Assembly (NCBI GenBank): GCA_935421135.1
Contig: OW285189.1
Span: 8,763,072-8,827,071 of the forward strand
Length of the DNA: 64,000 nucleotides
Direction of reading: 5' to 3'
Origin: Bugulina stolonifera
Lineage: Eukaryota; Bryozoa; Gymnolaemata; Cheilostomatida; Bugulidae
Position numbers and translations under genes: made by a program. The stretch's first letter is position 1. Each line of letters starts with the position of its first letter. Shown one piece after another: positions 54,701 through 64,000 of the stretch. The notes beneath the pieces are model-generated. The model was not told where the DNA came from. It made no database searches and saw nothing but the letters and a program-made list of their open reading frames with translations.

Positions 54701-57700
54701 AGCACAGAACCAGGATACTTGCCTCCAACCTACATGTACATGTATACATGATGGAAATAACAGCACGCTCAACACAGTAACTATGTGCATGTACACCAAT
54801 AAGTTAGAAATACCACTGGGGATAATATCTTAGAAAACAAATACATTATTACCATGTCATAGTATTACATGGCTAAGTGAGTTACAGACATTGTATATGA
54901 AAGCATTAAAAAATAATGTATAATATAGTAAAATATCCAATGCAAAGTTTCTACACTCCACCATGTATAAACATATGTACACAGCCAACACAAACGTTGG
55001 TAGACAGGCTGTACACAGCTACAGTATATATTAGTATCACTATGCCAACACTAGAAACCACCACCTGGCTACAAATAAATACAGACAAATAAAACATTAC
55101 TTCAATAATAATAAAATATTTTTTACCTTGAGATGTGGTATGGTATTAATGCCAGATGGCTACTGGCCTAAACAAACTACCTGTTACATTGCGGGAGGGG
55201 GTCACTCTAGTCTATACTTTACATATAGTAGATATGAGCCAAACATAACAGCAAATAGGAAATAGAGTAGCCAAAGAGAGGAAAGAGATAACAAGTGACA
55301 CACCTTTACATTCTGCCAATCCCTGGCCAGTCCATCTTTAGCTGCGTAGTACTTGAACATTAGCTTGTTACTGACAATCTGAGATGCGCTGAGTTAAGCA
55401 GTAACAGTATTGGTATTACATAGGTACAGGTATATATGTACAAATACATATGTGTAGCCTACAGACAACTGCAATGTGTACATATTCTATAACTACATGT
55501 ATAACAGTTACGGATATGCATGTGTATACACCAATATGTATACATGTGTATACACCAATATGTATAGCAGTAACACAGCCCATTATAAAGTGCATGGTGA
55601 GGCTGAAAATGCATGGGACGACATTCTCAGTTAGCATTGGGTTATGAATGGCCATGGAGTTGTGCACTGAACAGGTGAAGACTATCTGCGGCCCCGTTCA
55701 AGGACTATTCTTTATTCATTGGTATAGTTTTGTGACCTACAGCCTTGAAACTAAACTATGCAAACAATTGCTGTGATTGTTGTTGCATAAAAGGATACAT
55801 AGCTACTGGTGTTGTCTGTAATACACACAAGGTCCTTGAGCACTGATCCAGCTGTTAGAGAAGAAGCAATGATGTCTGAAATACCAGGCATGTCGGAGAG
55901 CTCAGTGCGAGGGAGAGTAGCATGGTGTCCATCACCAGAGACTACAGAGAAGGTGTTGTCAGTTACAGACATAATTGACCAATTAGCTATGACCTAAAAT
56001 ATACACATACCATAATGCATTGCAACACTGTACACCACAATGATATAATGGACATAGATGTAAGTAATGTACATACACGTACGATCTTGGAAGAAGTACA
56101 CTCCCAAAAATCTGTTAGCGAAAAGCATTTTCAGCAGGTTCTCAGCAATGATTAGTTCGCTCACAAGTTTCCAAAAGACCACAGGCTAACATATAGAAAT
56201 ATCTACCAGGAGTTTGAATGTGGCAAGGAATTTTGACCAAAATATGAATATTTACATGGACACTGCGTAGACCTGAGTGTAAACCATTACTAGTACAGTA
56301 TGGATTGGTATATCTACACTATTAGTAGTGGAGTTAACAGAATAAAAAGGAAACATCTCCTCCAATGTGGAATTAAAAGGACACCGTTGTTAGCATATTG
56401 TGATGGTTTGGTTAGTGGTCACTCTACCTGTCCAACTGTTAGTTTAGGTCCCTCAGGTGGCTGAACCTCAGCCTTCTTACGCTTTGTGTCAACTTCCTTC
56501 TCCTCTTCTCCGGCTAACTTCCTTTTAGATGCATTCTGGGAGGAAGTGCCTTGTGAGTCACCGTGGAGTATAAAAGAGAGAGCTAGCTTATTCTTCTGTG
56601 CATCACAGCTGAGAACACGGCAGGTCACCGACTGGCCGATGTAAAACACGTCTGATGGAGTGTCAATAGGTTCCTTAGCTAGGTTTACTGAACTCACAAA
56701 ACCCTGTAAAAATTGAATAGAGGAAAGATAACTCCAATATACGGTTATAGCTTATTAAAAGAATCGAATTAATCATGTACAATCTGTATGTTTAAGTTAT
56801 GCTTCAACAGCCTCCCTTAACCATTAGACTACTGCTTGTTGTGGGAAGACTGGAGAGACTGAAGAGTAGATAGGTGCTTGCAGTTTGTAACACACTGTTG
56901 TAAATAATTACTAGTAATTGCACAAACTCCAATCATTTCCTCACACTTACCACCACATCATTGTAGAAAGCGACAAGAGCTCCTGTGGTTAGTTTAACTA
57001 TAACACCCTGAACCAGAGAACCAGGCTTGGCCAAGGACAGGTCTGAGAGGACATCTAGTGAGGAGTTGACTAGTGAGGGCTTGGCAGTCAGTCTTACTCT
57101 TTTGGTCAGCAAGTTTACGCTCAGTATCTGGATATCATGATATAGCCAAATTACAGTATAATGTGAATATTGGTATTGGCATTGGTATATATTGTAATGT
57201 GCATAAAATTGACATATTGCATTGAGCTTCTCACTAAATCACCAAACATCAAATAACATACAACACTCTTACCACAGGAAAGCTTTACCATGTATTTCTT
57301 TTTTCAGCGTCTTGGGGTGAATGGCTGGCAATGCCAGGCCATTTATATCTATGACTATTTTACAACAGTCATTATCTCTATGACTATTTCACAACAGTCA
57401 TAAATCAAGCATATTTTTGTATGTGATGGGCGACTAGGACGCCATTATCTTTTTTGTGATGGCGCCTAGGACGCGATTCTCTTTTCTTTGTGATGGCGCC
57501 TAGGACGCGATTCTCTTTTCTTTGTGATGTATATCACCACATGTACAGTGTATATCACTACATCTACCCCACATTTACTGTGTAACCAGATCTCCCTTTC
57601 ACACCCACCATAACCACGCCCACCATAACATAACCACACCCACCATAACATAACCACACCCACCATAACACAACCACACCCACCATAACACAACCACACC

Positions 57701-60700
57701 CACCATAACATAACCACACCCACCATAACATAACCACACCCACCATAACACAACCACACCCACCATAACACAACCACACCCACCATAACACAACCACACC
57801 CACCATAACACAACCACACCCACCATAACATAACCACACCCACCATAACATAACCACACCCACCTTGCAATGCAGTTTCTGTCCAATTTTGAGCTTTTTC
57901 TCTGGGTTCTTGAGTGGCACCTCAGTCAAATGGATATTCTGTACAAAGGCGTGCAGACCACTGGCTAGTAGAACCTTAGCTCCACCATCAGCACTCAGCC
58001 TTACTATCTTAGCATCTATGTCATCACCAGGTACCAGTGTAGGTAACACACTCTTCTTCACGTTGGGTCTACCAAGTCAACAACAAGTTACATAATACAT
58101 GTATGAACGTCTGCCTTACCAGTACTTGGTGTAGACTTGATTAGAAAGGACTTGCTTATAATGAACTAAACAAACATTAGAAAACAAACCTGAACTACAT
58201 CTACATTAGTGACAATCTACAACATATTGTGTACATTGTACATGTACAGATCAGGTATGGTGGTAAAGCTAAGACCAAGCTAGGGCTATGGCTTTGAAGA
58301 CTACCTTTCCATTGGATATTTACTCCAAAACCACCTGATAGTGCTAGCCATTGGTCTACACAACCGTACGATACATATCAAGAATGTGGCGTTAAGAGAA
58401 CGGCTAACTGTCTCTAGTTTCTGACCAATCAGGAGTTGACTTACTGGACAGTAGAGAATATAGGTCTCTGTTCCAGGTAGTCCCAGCCGAACCAGAAAGA
58501 CTTGAGCTTAGTGTCAGCTACCTTTGGCGAATTTCTCAACTTTTCCGGCAGAAGAGAAATCTACAGTAGATCAAAAGATATATAGAGATATAAGAAACCA
58601 CAGTTTATACCCTCCGCATTTACTACAGCCATATACATGTGCTTGGAGAGATGGGAATACAAATGTGTCTCCTTAATGCAACCACTCGAAACCAATTCAG
58701 TTGCTACCAAAATAATACAGTTTGAATAAGGCCAAAAGGGTTGTCAACATACAAATTAGCTTGTTCACAGCTAAGCGTAGTTCCTTGACACACTATAAAC
58801 CATAAATACATCTGTGAACAAACCTTGAAACGTTATATTCATAGTTTGAGTGAGACAAAACAATTAACTGCGTGTAATGGGACAGTTATTAGTTAAACTT
58901 ACACCCATATAAGTAATGTGACCATCTTCCGACTTCATGAATGCATACTTGTCTACTATCCGAATGAGGATGGTGTTCACAGGTTCCCCTAAAGGGATGC
59001 TGACAGGTCCAGAACCTGGGCTATCTATGGCTGTAACCAGTGAGGGTAGAGCAGTCAAGTGAATATATTTAGTAGAGGTGTTTACAGCCAATACTCTCAC
59101 CTTTACCTACAAACACAAGTAGTCAATTTAAAGCAACAGGTGGAAACAACTCCAAAGTTACCTACAAGCATATCTGCGGAGCCTTTAATTCGCTCCAAGA
59201 CAACTTATAACACAGGTATCACATAGAACTTGTCTTGTGACTGCATTGTAAATTAGTAAGGATTTATTGTTAAACCGATGTATTGCATACAATATGAAAT
59301 ACTTCCTATTTTTACTAATTGATTGATTCACAGGGAAATCAGTACAATAAATAGACAAACACATCTGAGTCGCAGTTACATGAAATGAAACAAGCATCAT
59401 TAGAATATCTAGACAGCTGTCCTTTTCAATAGCGCAACGTCACGGAGCCCCATTTGATGGCTCAATCTTAAATACTCAAAACCTTTTTTTAGAGAAAGTT
59501 TTTCCTAGTGATCAAGTACTGGTCTCTAAAGCTGATGACCGATAAGCAGTTTAGTACATGTAGTCGCTGTATCAGAAAAATGGAGTCAGTGTGTCACAAT
59601 TTACAATAGTGTAGCCATGCCACACAATTCCAATTTACCAACCATGCTTGATCTCAATTCATTGTTAATTGAATCAAAAGCAATGAGCAGTGAGAGTTGT
59701 TTTCCCATGCAAGAGAGTGGATAACTCTAATCAACCTGCCATCACAAGCTACCAATTAATAGCACATGCACTCTACAAATTTACATCAAATTAAACTGTA
59801 AGTACCTTATCTTTGGGTATATAGTCCTTGACATGCTGATTGAGATGTGTGACATGTACGTAGGCCTTTAGACTACCCAGCTGTACGACAAGCCCTTCAG
59901 TTTTACGAGTGTGAACTATACCATTGAGCAGCATCCCAGGCAGCATGGAGTTGAACGTCATGTCCTTCTCATTCAAGTGCTACATTACATAACAAACAAC
60001 TGTATATATATGTATTGAGAAAGATTCGGAGACTACTTGTAAGCCACAGCATATTTACAAGAACTCAAACTTTTACAGCTAATATTTAAAACAGGAACCT
60101 ACTCCACTAAAAATAATAAGAAATCATGTTAAGGAAGGTATCCAACTTGCGATGCCTGTAGAACTGAATAGTCTTGTGGCACTTATGTGAGGTGTAGTCA
60201 AGTCACACACTAAGCATGACATACATGACGTATATGTATGTCATTTACTTGTATGCTGACCTCATGCTTGTCGTTCTCTGACTGCAGAGCCACACTGACT
60301 GTGCGTACATCTCCAGACATCAGCCCCATGATATCTGAGCTTGTGACACGGAATCGTCTTACCATACCAACAGCTAGATCTGAGAGAGGTAGAGATGACA
60401 TGACTGTGATAATGCACAAGGTGTAGGGATGTGTGTTGTACATATTGTGTGCGTAAGTAACCGTAGATGAACTTTAGCAAAATGTTATTTATATATCAAG
60501 CACTTGTGCACAAAACTGTCATGGAAATAAATACATAATTATAGATTTACATCATTCTAATATATGTACATGTACATATTGTATGCATCAGCCTATGTGC
60601 ATATATTCATGTAGATTGTAGATGAACTAACCAGTTTTAGAGGTAGTTGGCATAAAGGCAGCTATGTTTGAGACTCCAATATCTATCTGACATCCATGGT

Positions 60701-63117
60701 CCTCCACTCCACTTACACACCCATAGAGCACCTGCATTGTTGAAGAGCATTTTACATGTATTAACATGGGGTTACAGTGTCATAAAATAGTTCCTTGTGG
60801 GAAAAATGTGAAGACAACTCCCAAGTGTAGTACATACCTGTACATTACTAATGGGGGTCTCGTGTGTGAACTGCAGCTGACACGTAAAATAACAATTTAC
60901 AACGTCTATATTTCAGACGAGTAGCTAGGTTATCCGCGGATCAAATGTCACGGATAGAGTGTTAGTGGAGGTCACATTTGCAGTAATAGTAACACCGATC
61001 TAGTGGTAGTAATTGTAATAAAATAGTGGCAATAACAGCTGTAGCGACAGCAATAGTCGTACTGCACTAGTGAGCAGCAACTAGTATGCTAGTAACAAGA
61101 TATCCATATTGTAAATGAAAAACTTACAAAGTTCTTACGTAGATTCTGAGGCTGCAGGTTTTCATGTAAAAGTTTAGGATTGATGGAGAGTTGCATGAGC
61201 TGACTGTCTGTAGCCTCTTCTGTGCAGATACAAGGAATTACCTGACCAACTGTAAACAGCTCACTGAGAGAGCATAACTCCTAGATGACACAAATACAAA
61301 GAGGTTAAAAAATACAACAAAATATGAAGGAGACTATATACACATTTTTTCCTTAGAATGTAATTATACTGCAATATGTAATTATTGTAATATAAAATTA
61401 CTGAAAACAAATAAATTTCAATAAAACTATGAGCCTGCCAAGTACGATTTGGATATAAAATCAGTTACATCTAGGAAGCCAAAGCAGCAGTTATAGCATG
61501 AACTACCTGTTAATACCAGTTTGGTGTCAGTTCACCCAGTGAACTATGTAAGTACGTAAGTTTGTAGGTGCAGGCATGAGAAAAACAAACAAGTCATAAA
61601 ACCTAGTCTAGGAGTTCATTATTGTAAACTTTATGCAAGGTCAAACCTCTGAATGCATTTCCTCCTCGGTAGACTGAGCAAATCTCTTCAACAGTCCAGT
61701 GTATCCGTCAGACATGTTTGTGATGGACACAGAGCCAATCAGATTGTTAGGCAAGTTAACCCGCAATTCATAATCTCGTATATCTTTAACGGCGGCCAGT
61801 AATAACGTACCCTTCACTACTTTCTGTAAAATAATACACAATCAAGCAATGACACACCCAAATAGCTAAAATGTGAAAAGGAATCACCAAGTGGCTAGCT
61901 GGAGATCACAAACAACCAACACTACAAGGAATATTTGGGAAATGCTTATATGGGTCCAAAATATTTTTTATTCCCTATAGTTGAACAGCTATTATCAGAG
62001 GGATTACCTCTCCTGTAAACTATCAGAATATGTTACACTGAGTAGATATGAGGAATTTCCACTTTGAGCTACATAGGCCTAAATGTAAAACTCTGAAGAG
62101 AAGTTGTGCATGTTCCCGAATTCGCAACCAAACCTCAGAAGCATACTCAAATGAAGTCAGCTGCAAGACATCAGTCTTCAAACTGGTTTGTAGAACACAA
62201 CACCTGTCCCCCAGAGCATTAACTATGAAGCATGAGGACATACAGTAGAATTATAACAGTTTTACATGTATAAGTTAGATGAAAACTTGTTCTGTAGTAA
62301 AATGAACCATTCTACATGTACATTCAGCCATAATGTTGCAATAACTACAATTAACTGTTATCAAAACAACGAGTTACAAGTAAGGCAATGAAATACAGAG
62401 CAAGCAATTCCACTTTCACAGAATAATTATGGCTTTGTTAGATCAGTATAAATAATTATATAGTAGACTTGGTCTACTGGAAAAGAAATAGCAAACTCCC
62501 ACATAGTTATTACATAAGGTAATGAAGTATACAGGTGCAATTAGTGTAATCTACATGTATAACAATAGTGTCAGTGCAACAACAACAAGCAATAAAAGAA
62601 CAAGGCAAGAAAAGCATTTCCTACTTACTGCTACTTTTACTATAATCTACCCAACAGAAATAGATTTAGCCCCACAATTACTTACCTTTGTTGATAGTCT
62701 TTCTGGTACAAATGAAACTTCATTATCCTCACAAACCTTCTTTATGGCCTCTGTAACTGCTTTAACTTTTTTAGATTTGGCAGTCTTAGAAGGTTGAACT
62801 TTCTTAGTGAACTGTTTAGCTTTTCCAACTTTGCCAACTACATGTGGCTGTAAGAATAATAACAAATTTCTAAAGGATTACTATAAATTATAGCTATAGG
62901 TACGCTTACTACCAAATCGCTGCTTGCCTAGCAAGCCATATAAGTTGATCATTTCGTGAAATTTGAAAACAAACTTTCTATCTTACACTACCTTTACCTT
63001 GCTCTTTACTTTCTTATTGGTCTCAGTGTTGGCTGTGACCTCTCCATCCTCATCAAACACTGTTCTCTTGCTCTGTTTCTCTGTACCACCACGAGGAAAG
63101 CAGATCTCACCACTCAT
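24484..63117 (-). CDS. PDCD11: Rrp5/PDCD11 homologue, complete, 36 exons
   Basis: Rrp5 is a nucleolar factor needed for pre-rRNA cleavages leading to both 18S and 5.8S/28S rRNA. Exons 1 to 36, written high-low: 63117-62998, 62847-62686, 61823-61647, 61280-61128, 60876-60838, 60731-60632, 60403-60249, 59979-59806, 59106-58903, 58560-58445, 58068-57864, 57127-56951, 56703-56428, 55993-55799, 55378-55304, 54729-54634, 54251-54032, 53676-53539, 53114-52975, 50952-50839, 50347-50277, 49340-49218, 48988-48806, 47156-47024, 43612-43408, 42661-42394, 41741-41553, 39424-39321, 38264-38029, 37394-37224, 36851-36801, 35206-35040, 32346-32178, 30309-30156, 28348-28183, 24628-24484. They sum to 5571 nt (1856 residues plus stop), close to the human protein (about 1870 by memory). 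Phases agree at all 35 junctions. An in-frame TAA at 63156-63154 supports the start. Layout: FPRGGT tail, about 14 S1 repeats, charged linker, HAT repeats. Confidence 0.93.
24629..28182 (-). other. PDCD11: PDCD11 intron 35 (largest intron)
   Basis: A 3.55-kb intron, A+T-rich. It holds the SINE-like insertion at 27366-27454. Several 60-75-codon open frames on both strands (for example around 25865-26100) show no recognisable family and are read as chance. Confidence 0.7.
27366..27454 (-). repeat. tRNA-derived SINE-like head
   Basis: The minus strand reads GCTTAGCTGGTGTAGTGGTA (box A-like, D-arm type), and 50-60 bases later GGATTCGAACCCC (box B-like). The 5' end does not pair with the 3' end as an acceptor stem, so this is not a functional tRNA. 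A tRNA-derived SINE or tRNA pseudogene in PDCD11 intron 35 fits best. Confidence 0.55.
28383..28632 (+). repeat. tRNA-derived SINE with A-rich tail
   Basis: Box A-like TAGCCCAAAGG and, about 45 bases on, box B-like GGTTTGATTCT lie in a tRNA-like arrangement starting around GGAGTAGCTG. A 100-base body follows, then an A-rich stretch (CCCCCAAAAAATAAAAAAAT at 28551-28570). The short tail to about 28632 may belong to the same unit. It lies in PDCD11 intron 34, antisense to the gene, starting 35 bp upstream (on the gene strand) of the exon 35 acceptor. Confidence 0.65.
32347..35039 (-). other. PDCD11: PDCD11 intron 32
   Basis: 2.7 kb, A+T-rich, with a short GGT repeat at 34151-34167. No coding signal seen. 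Confidence 0.7.
35207..36800 (-). other. PDCD11: PDCD11 intron 31
   Basis: 1.6 kb without recognisable genes or clear repeats. Confidence 0.65.
36801..39424 (-). CDS. PDCD11: PDCD11 exons 28-31: charged linker between S1 and HAT parts
   Basis: Residues about 1404-1590. This is a Ser/Thr/Lys/Glu-rich, probably disordered stretch, with basic clusters (KKSKAQ, QKKSKKGG). Exon 30 holds the block RPTFDFGASIFSLRR, which sits where Rrp5 homologues keep a short conserved aromatic motif before the HAT repeats. Exon 31 is only 17 codons and basic. Exon 29 (236 nt) has low similarity to anything and rests on frame and splice sites alone. Confidence 0.78.
37174..37220 (-). repeat. CT-rich tract just after the exon 30 splice donor
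   Basis: The plus strand is an AG/GA-rich run. On the gene strand this is a CU-rich stretch that starts within a few bases of the donor GTAGGC of exon 30. CU/U-rich sequence directly after a donor is known to help some donors through proteins such as TIA1, or to bind PTB. A role here is inference. Confidence 0.6.
39587..39840. repeat. CATA tetranucleotide and CA dinucleotide microsatellite
   Basis: About 250 bp of TACA/CATA repeats, broken by short TTACAT interruptions, with a (CA)20 block at 39755-39795. It lies in PDCD11 intron 27, about 160 bp upstream (on the gene strand) of the exon 28 acceptor. The long open frames of Tyr/Ile/His/Thr or Met/Tyr/Val/Cys here are repeat products, not genes. 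Confidence 0.95.
39841..41552 (-). other. PDCD11: Rest of PDCD11 intron 27
   Basis: 1.7 kb of intron sequence with no recognised gene. A slightly more G+C-rich patch at 40440-40930 has short open frames but no splice-flanked exon pattern. Confidence 0.6.
41553..50952 (-). CDS. PDCD11: PDCD11 exons 20-27: S1 repeats 10 to 14
   Basis: Residues 975-1403. S1-10 starts VKVGQQMKSEVVYTRPEYML. S1-11 lies in exons 22-24 (GSVVDAIITSKQALQLNLK, GIGRLFVSEVEE, EGQTIKVKVIGARM). S1-12 lies in exons 24-25 (VGKRYTCFVTE, then KYPVGICLHTQLKTIG). S1-13 is in exon 26 (CTGMVVEYKPESGLIL, ending SGPLMTLRKE). S1-14 starts LEEGMVLPAFVSQLLPASA and ends across exons 27-28 (ACWIRISSIQDKAIKAELCE). The last repeats are diverged, as in other Rrp5 proteins. 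Confidence 0.82.
43613..47023 (-). other. PDCD11: PDCD11 intron 24
   Basis: 3.4 kb. It contains the 20-bp perfect palindrome at 44022-44041. A minus-strand frame at 46713-46895 looks weakly protein-like but has no recognisable family or splice context. Confidence 0.65.
44022..44041. repeat. 20-bp perfect palindrome
   Basis: CCATTCTACTAGTAGAATGG reads the same on both strands. A related core, CTACTAGTAGAAT, recurs at about 45122-45134 in the same intron. Confidence 0.9.
49423..49501. repeat. Diverged dispersed repeat, copy B
   Basis: Aligns with 9490-9572 at roughly 70 percent by eye. It lies in PDCD11 intron 21, next to the fold-back element. Confidence 0.45.
49748..50245. repeat. Fold-back (MITE-type) element, 498 bp
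   Basis: Both ends carry AGCCCTTTCAGACT as inverted repeats; over 34 bases the ends match at 29. A second, inner pair of arms (49841-49904 and 50036-50097) is also inverted, sharing TTTAAAGTTCAGC and TGTCACTATATA. The word GCTAACGCTAACCACAA and its complement recur inside. The whole unit can fold into a long hairpin. It has no coding capacity. It fills half of PDCD11 intron 21 and ends 31 bp from exon 21. The superfamily is not assigned; no clear target duplication was found. Confidence 0.8.
51917..52190. repeat. Dispersed inverted-repeat element, copy 3
   Basis: About 274 bp in PDCD11 intron 19. It shares the right half with copy 1 (8609-8741) and the full length with copy 2 (16203-16463). 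It ends AGTCGCAAAGACAAT; the left terminal repeat (TTGTCTAG) is eroded. A 95-codon minus-strand frame inside is not conserved in the other copies and is not taken as a gene. Confidence 0.75.
52191..52974 (-). other. PDCD11: Rest of PDCD11 intron 19
   Basis: No gene or clear repeat seen between the dispersed element and exon 19. Confidence 0.6.
52975..55993 (-). CDS. PDCD11: PDCD11 exons 14-19: S1 repeats 7 to 9
   Basis: Residues 687-974. S1-7 runs from VIANWSIMSVTDNTFSVVSG to VLKDLVCITD. S1-8 covers exons 15-17 (GSVLSHTSHGIFISFGNGIV, then SVLCRVVSMDTVKERVIVAV). S1-9 covers exons 18-19 (YSVGEIIKGEITEREESL, then NGKLAVLLDKHYIS). Three donors here are weak: GTATCC (exon 14), GTTGGT (exon 16) and GTTTGA (exon 17). 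They were chosen because they alone keep the frame and the S1 pattern. Exon 17 could be misjudged by a few codons. Confidence 0.8.
56428..58560 (-). CDS. PDCD11: PDCD11 exons 10-13: S1 repeats 4 to 6
   Basis: Residues 429-686. Exon 10 completes a degenerate S1-4. Exons 11-12 hold S1-5, with LVPGDDIDAKIVRLSADG, GLHAFVQNIHLTE and KIGQKLHCK joined to ILSVNLLTKRVRLTAK. Exons 12-13 hold S1-6, reading GVIVKLTTGALVAFYNDVV joined to GFVSSVNLAKEP and ending NKLALSF. Exon 13 ends in a Lys/Glu-rich segment with the basic patch KRKKAEVQPPEG. The exon 11 donor (GTGGGT) is the first unit of a minisatellite that fills the next 264 bp of intron 11. Confidence 0.88.
57345..57402. repeat. Two-copy tandem duplication in intron 11
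   Basis: The segment TATGACTATTTTACAACAGT is repeated 29 bp later with one change, each copy with CTCTATG/TCTATG in front and CAT behind. Confidence 0.8.
57422..57528. repeat. 35-bp minisatellite, three copies, in intron 11
   Basis: Three head-to-tail units. Two are nearly identical, with the core TGTGATGGCGCCTAGGACGC followed by a pyrimidine-rich half; the first unit is diverged. Confidence 0.85.
57600..57863. repeat. 20-bp minisatellite touching the exon 11 splice donor
   Basis: About 13 head-to-tail units of ACCATAACATAACCACACCC, varying only T/C at one site (CATA or CACA). On the gene strand each unit holds GTGGGTGTGG, and the copy nearest exon 11 supplies the donor itself (CAAG then GTGGGT). 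The gene-strand frames stay open through the whole array because the unit has no stop in any frame there. Confidence 0.95.
58903..61823 (-). CDS. PDCD11: PDCD11 exons 3-9: S1 repeats 1 to 3 and start of 4
   Basis: Residues 95-428. S1-1 starts KGTLLLAAVKDIRDYEL and carries the LIGSVSITNMSD strand pattern. S1-2 begins VQVLYGCVSGVEDHGCQI. S1-3 begins LPGMLLNGIVHTRKTEGLVV and ends KYIHLTALPSL. S1-4 starts around PLGEPVNTILIRIVDKYAF. Each repeat follows the Rrp5 pattern of a V-x-G or G-x-V start, a central G/A-F-x-P-like loop and a closing L-S/T-x-K/R. Exon 5 codes only 13 residues. Introns fall inside repeats, so exons do not match domains one to one. Confidence 0.88.
62686..63117 (-). CDS. PDCD11: PDCD11 exons 1-2: N-terminal tail
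   Basis: Residues 1-94. The protein opens MSGEICFPRGGTEK; the FPRGGT motif near the N-terminus is characteristic of Rrp5 proteins. The rest of exon 1 and most of exon 2 are Lys-rich and low in complexity, typical of a nucleolar targeting tail. The end of exon 2 (FVPERLSTK) leads straight into the first S1 repeat. Confidence 0.9.
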
Positions 63118-64000
63118 TGTGATGATGTTGTTAGGTTTGATATGAATATCTAGTTAGACCACCTAGAACTCTGCTCTATCAGGACCACCTAGATGAAGGT
63201 AGTGTAACATATTATTAGTAACCAACCACTGTATCTTTCAACCAGATAAAAAATTCTTCAGTAGTGTAGTCCAGTTGTTTTAAATAGCATAAATATCCTA
63301 CTGATGCATTCTACAACAGCCATTTCCCCATTGTCAGCTGTCGTAAAATATACTTTAGCAGATATAGGAGCAACCAGCGGTGTTCATCTGTGTTTGTGCC
63401 AGGATTGTTATTAGAGGCTGTTGGTACTAAATGGAACTACCTGCATCGCCCCATATAATATACCTTGTATATGTATCTTATAGGCCTATAGCATTATTAA
63501 GATAGGACTCTTTGAATGAGGTAAATAGCCTTTGTTGAATCATAAGAAGAGTGCTAGACAGGAGTATTCATAGTGAAAAATGCATCGTAAAACAAGTCAT
63601 ACAAGAGACAGATTACTTTAGCATTACTCTCCAATTCCAAATAGAAAATAAATAGCTAACTGAATACAGTTAGGCTAAACCACTGCCGACAGCTCATTCA
63701 ATATTTAAAAATAACATTGTTCACTCAATTTCAGTAAGATTGATGCATTGTTTGTGTAGGCCTATGTAGGCCTAGTGACAGCCAAAATAAACCCATTCTA
63801 ACACTGGCTATTATGACTTCCTCTTCTGCTAATAACTTTTTTCTTTAAAAGACAGATGGTACTGTATTAATTAGTTCCCACACTTTTACCTCCTACAAGG
63901 GTCTCGGATTCTAGGTTGGAAAATTTTAAATTAAGTTTAAAAACTTGAACTTAGGAAAAACAAAACCGGCTTTGAGCTTTTCATTCAGGCCTCTATCTAT
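63118..64000 (-). promoter_or_regulatory. PDCD11: 5' flank and probable promoter region of PDCD11
   Basis: Upstream of the start codon there is an in-frame stop at 63156-63154, then A+T-rich sequence with no other gene. No clear TATA box at a sensible distance was seen. The transcription start cannot be placed. Two TAGGCCTA palindromes lie 10 bp apart at 63757-63774 and one at 63481-63488. Confidence 0.4.

Noticed and set aside
57466..57870. Trp/Val/Cys/Gly-rich minus-strand frames as a separate gene
   Set aside because: They translate the 20-bp minisatellite in intron 11. They are open only because the unit has no stop codon in any gene-strand frame.

Overview
The window is nuclear DNA of an animal, by eye about two-thirds A+T. 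It has GT-AG introns, a Pao/BEL retrotransposon, tRNA-derived SINE-like repeats, short inverted-repeat elements and microsatellites. The species cannot be fixed from the sequence. Intron sizes (tens of bp to 3.5 kb) and a BEL element suggest an invertebrate or basal deuterostome. There are no bacterial-type operons, no CRISPR array and no recognisable rRNA gene.

Layout. (1) 1-3123, minus strand: one uninterrupted reading frame for the Gag-protease part of a BEL/Pao retrotransposon. It runs off the left edge of the window; a 5' leader, a tRNA-Gly-type primer-binding site and part of the 5' LTR follow at 3124-3.7 kb. (2) About 3.7-21.8 kb: A+T-rich intergenic DNA with degraded repeats, two copies of a dispersed inverted-repeat element, a C-rich inverted-repeat element, and one weak candidate terminal exon (20546-20632). 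(3) 21992-23620, plus strand: a five-exon gene for a secreted protein of 273 residues with two Ig domains. It has a TATA box and a poly(A) signal. (4) 24484-63117, minus strand: a complete gene for the ribosome-biogenesis factor Rrp5/PDCD11. I could join 36 exons in a single frame (5571 nt, 1856 residues). (5) 63118-64000: the 5' flank of PDCD11, with no other gene seen.

How the parts relate. PDCD11 is a housekeeping nucleolar protein (S1 RNA-binding repeats plus C-terminal HAT repeats) that works on both ribosomal subunits. The Ig gene lies tail-to-tail with it, and the best poly(A) signals of the two genes are only about 30 bp apart, so their transcript ends may overlap. The PDCD11 introns carry most of the repeat load: a 20-bp minisatellite that starts exactly at a 5' splice site, a 498-bp fold-back element 31 bp from another splice site, two SINE-like insertions, and a 250-bp CATA/CA microsatellite.

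I found no clearly new multi-gene system. The most unusual points are the minisatellite fused to the exon 11 splice donor, the intact BEL frame with its tRNA-Gly priming site, the fold-back element in intron 21, and the strong excess of the palindrome TAGGCCTA. All exon boundaries were worked out by hand from reading frame, splice dinucleotides and remembered similarity to the Rrp5 family; none has transcript support.
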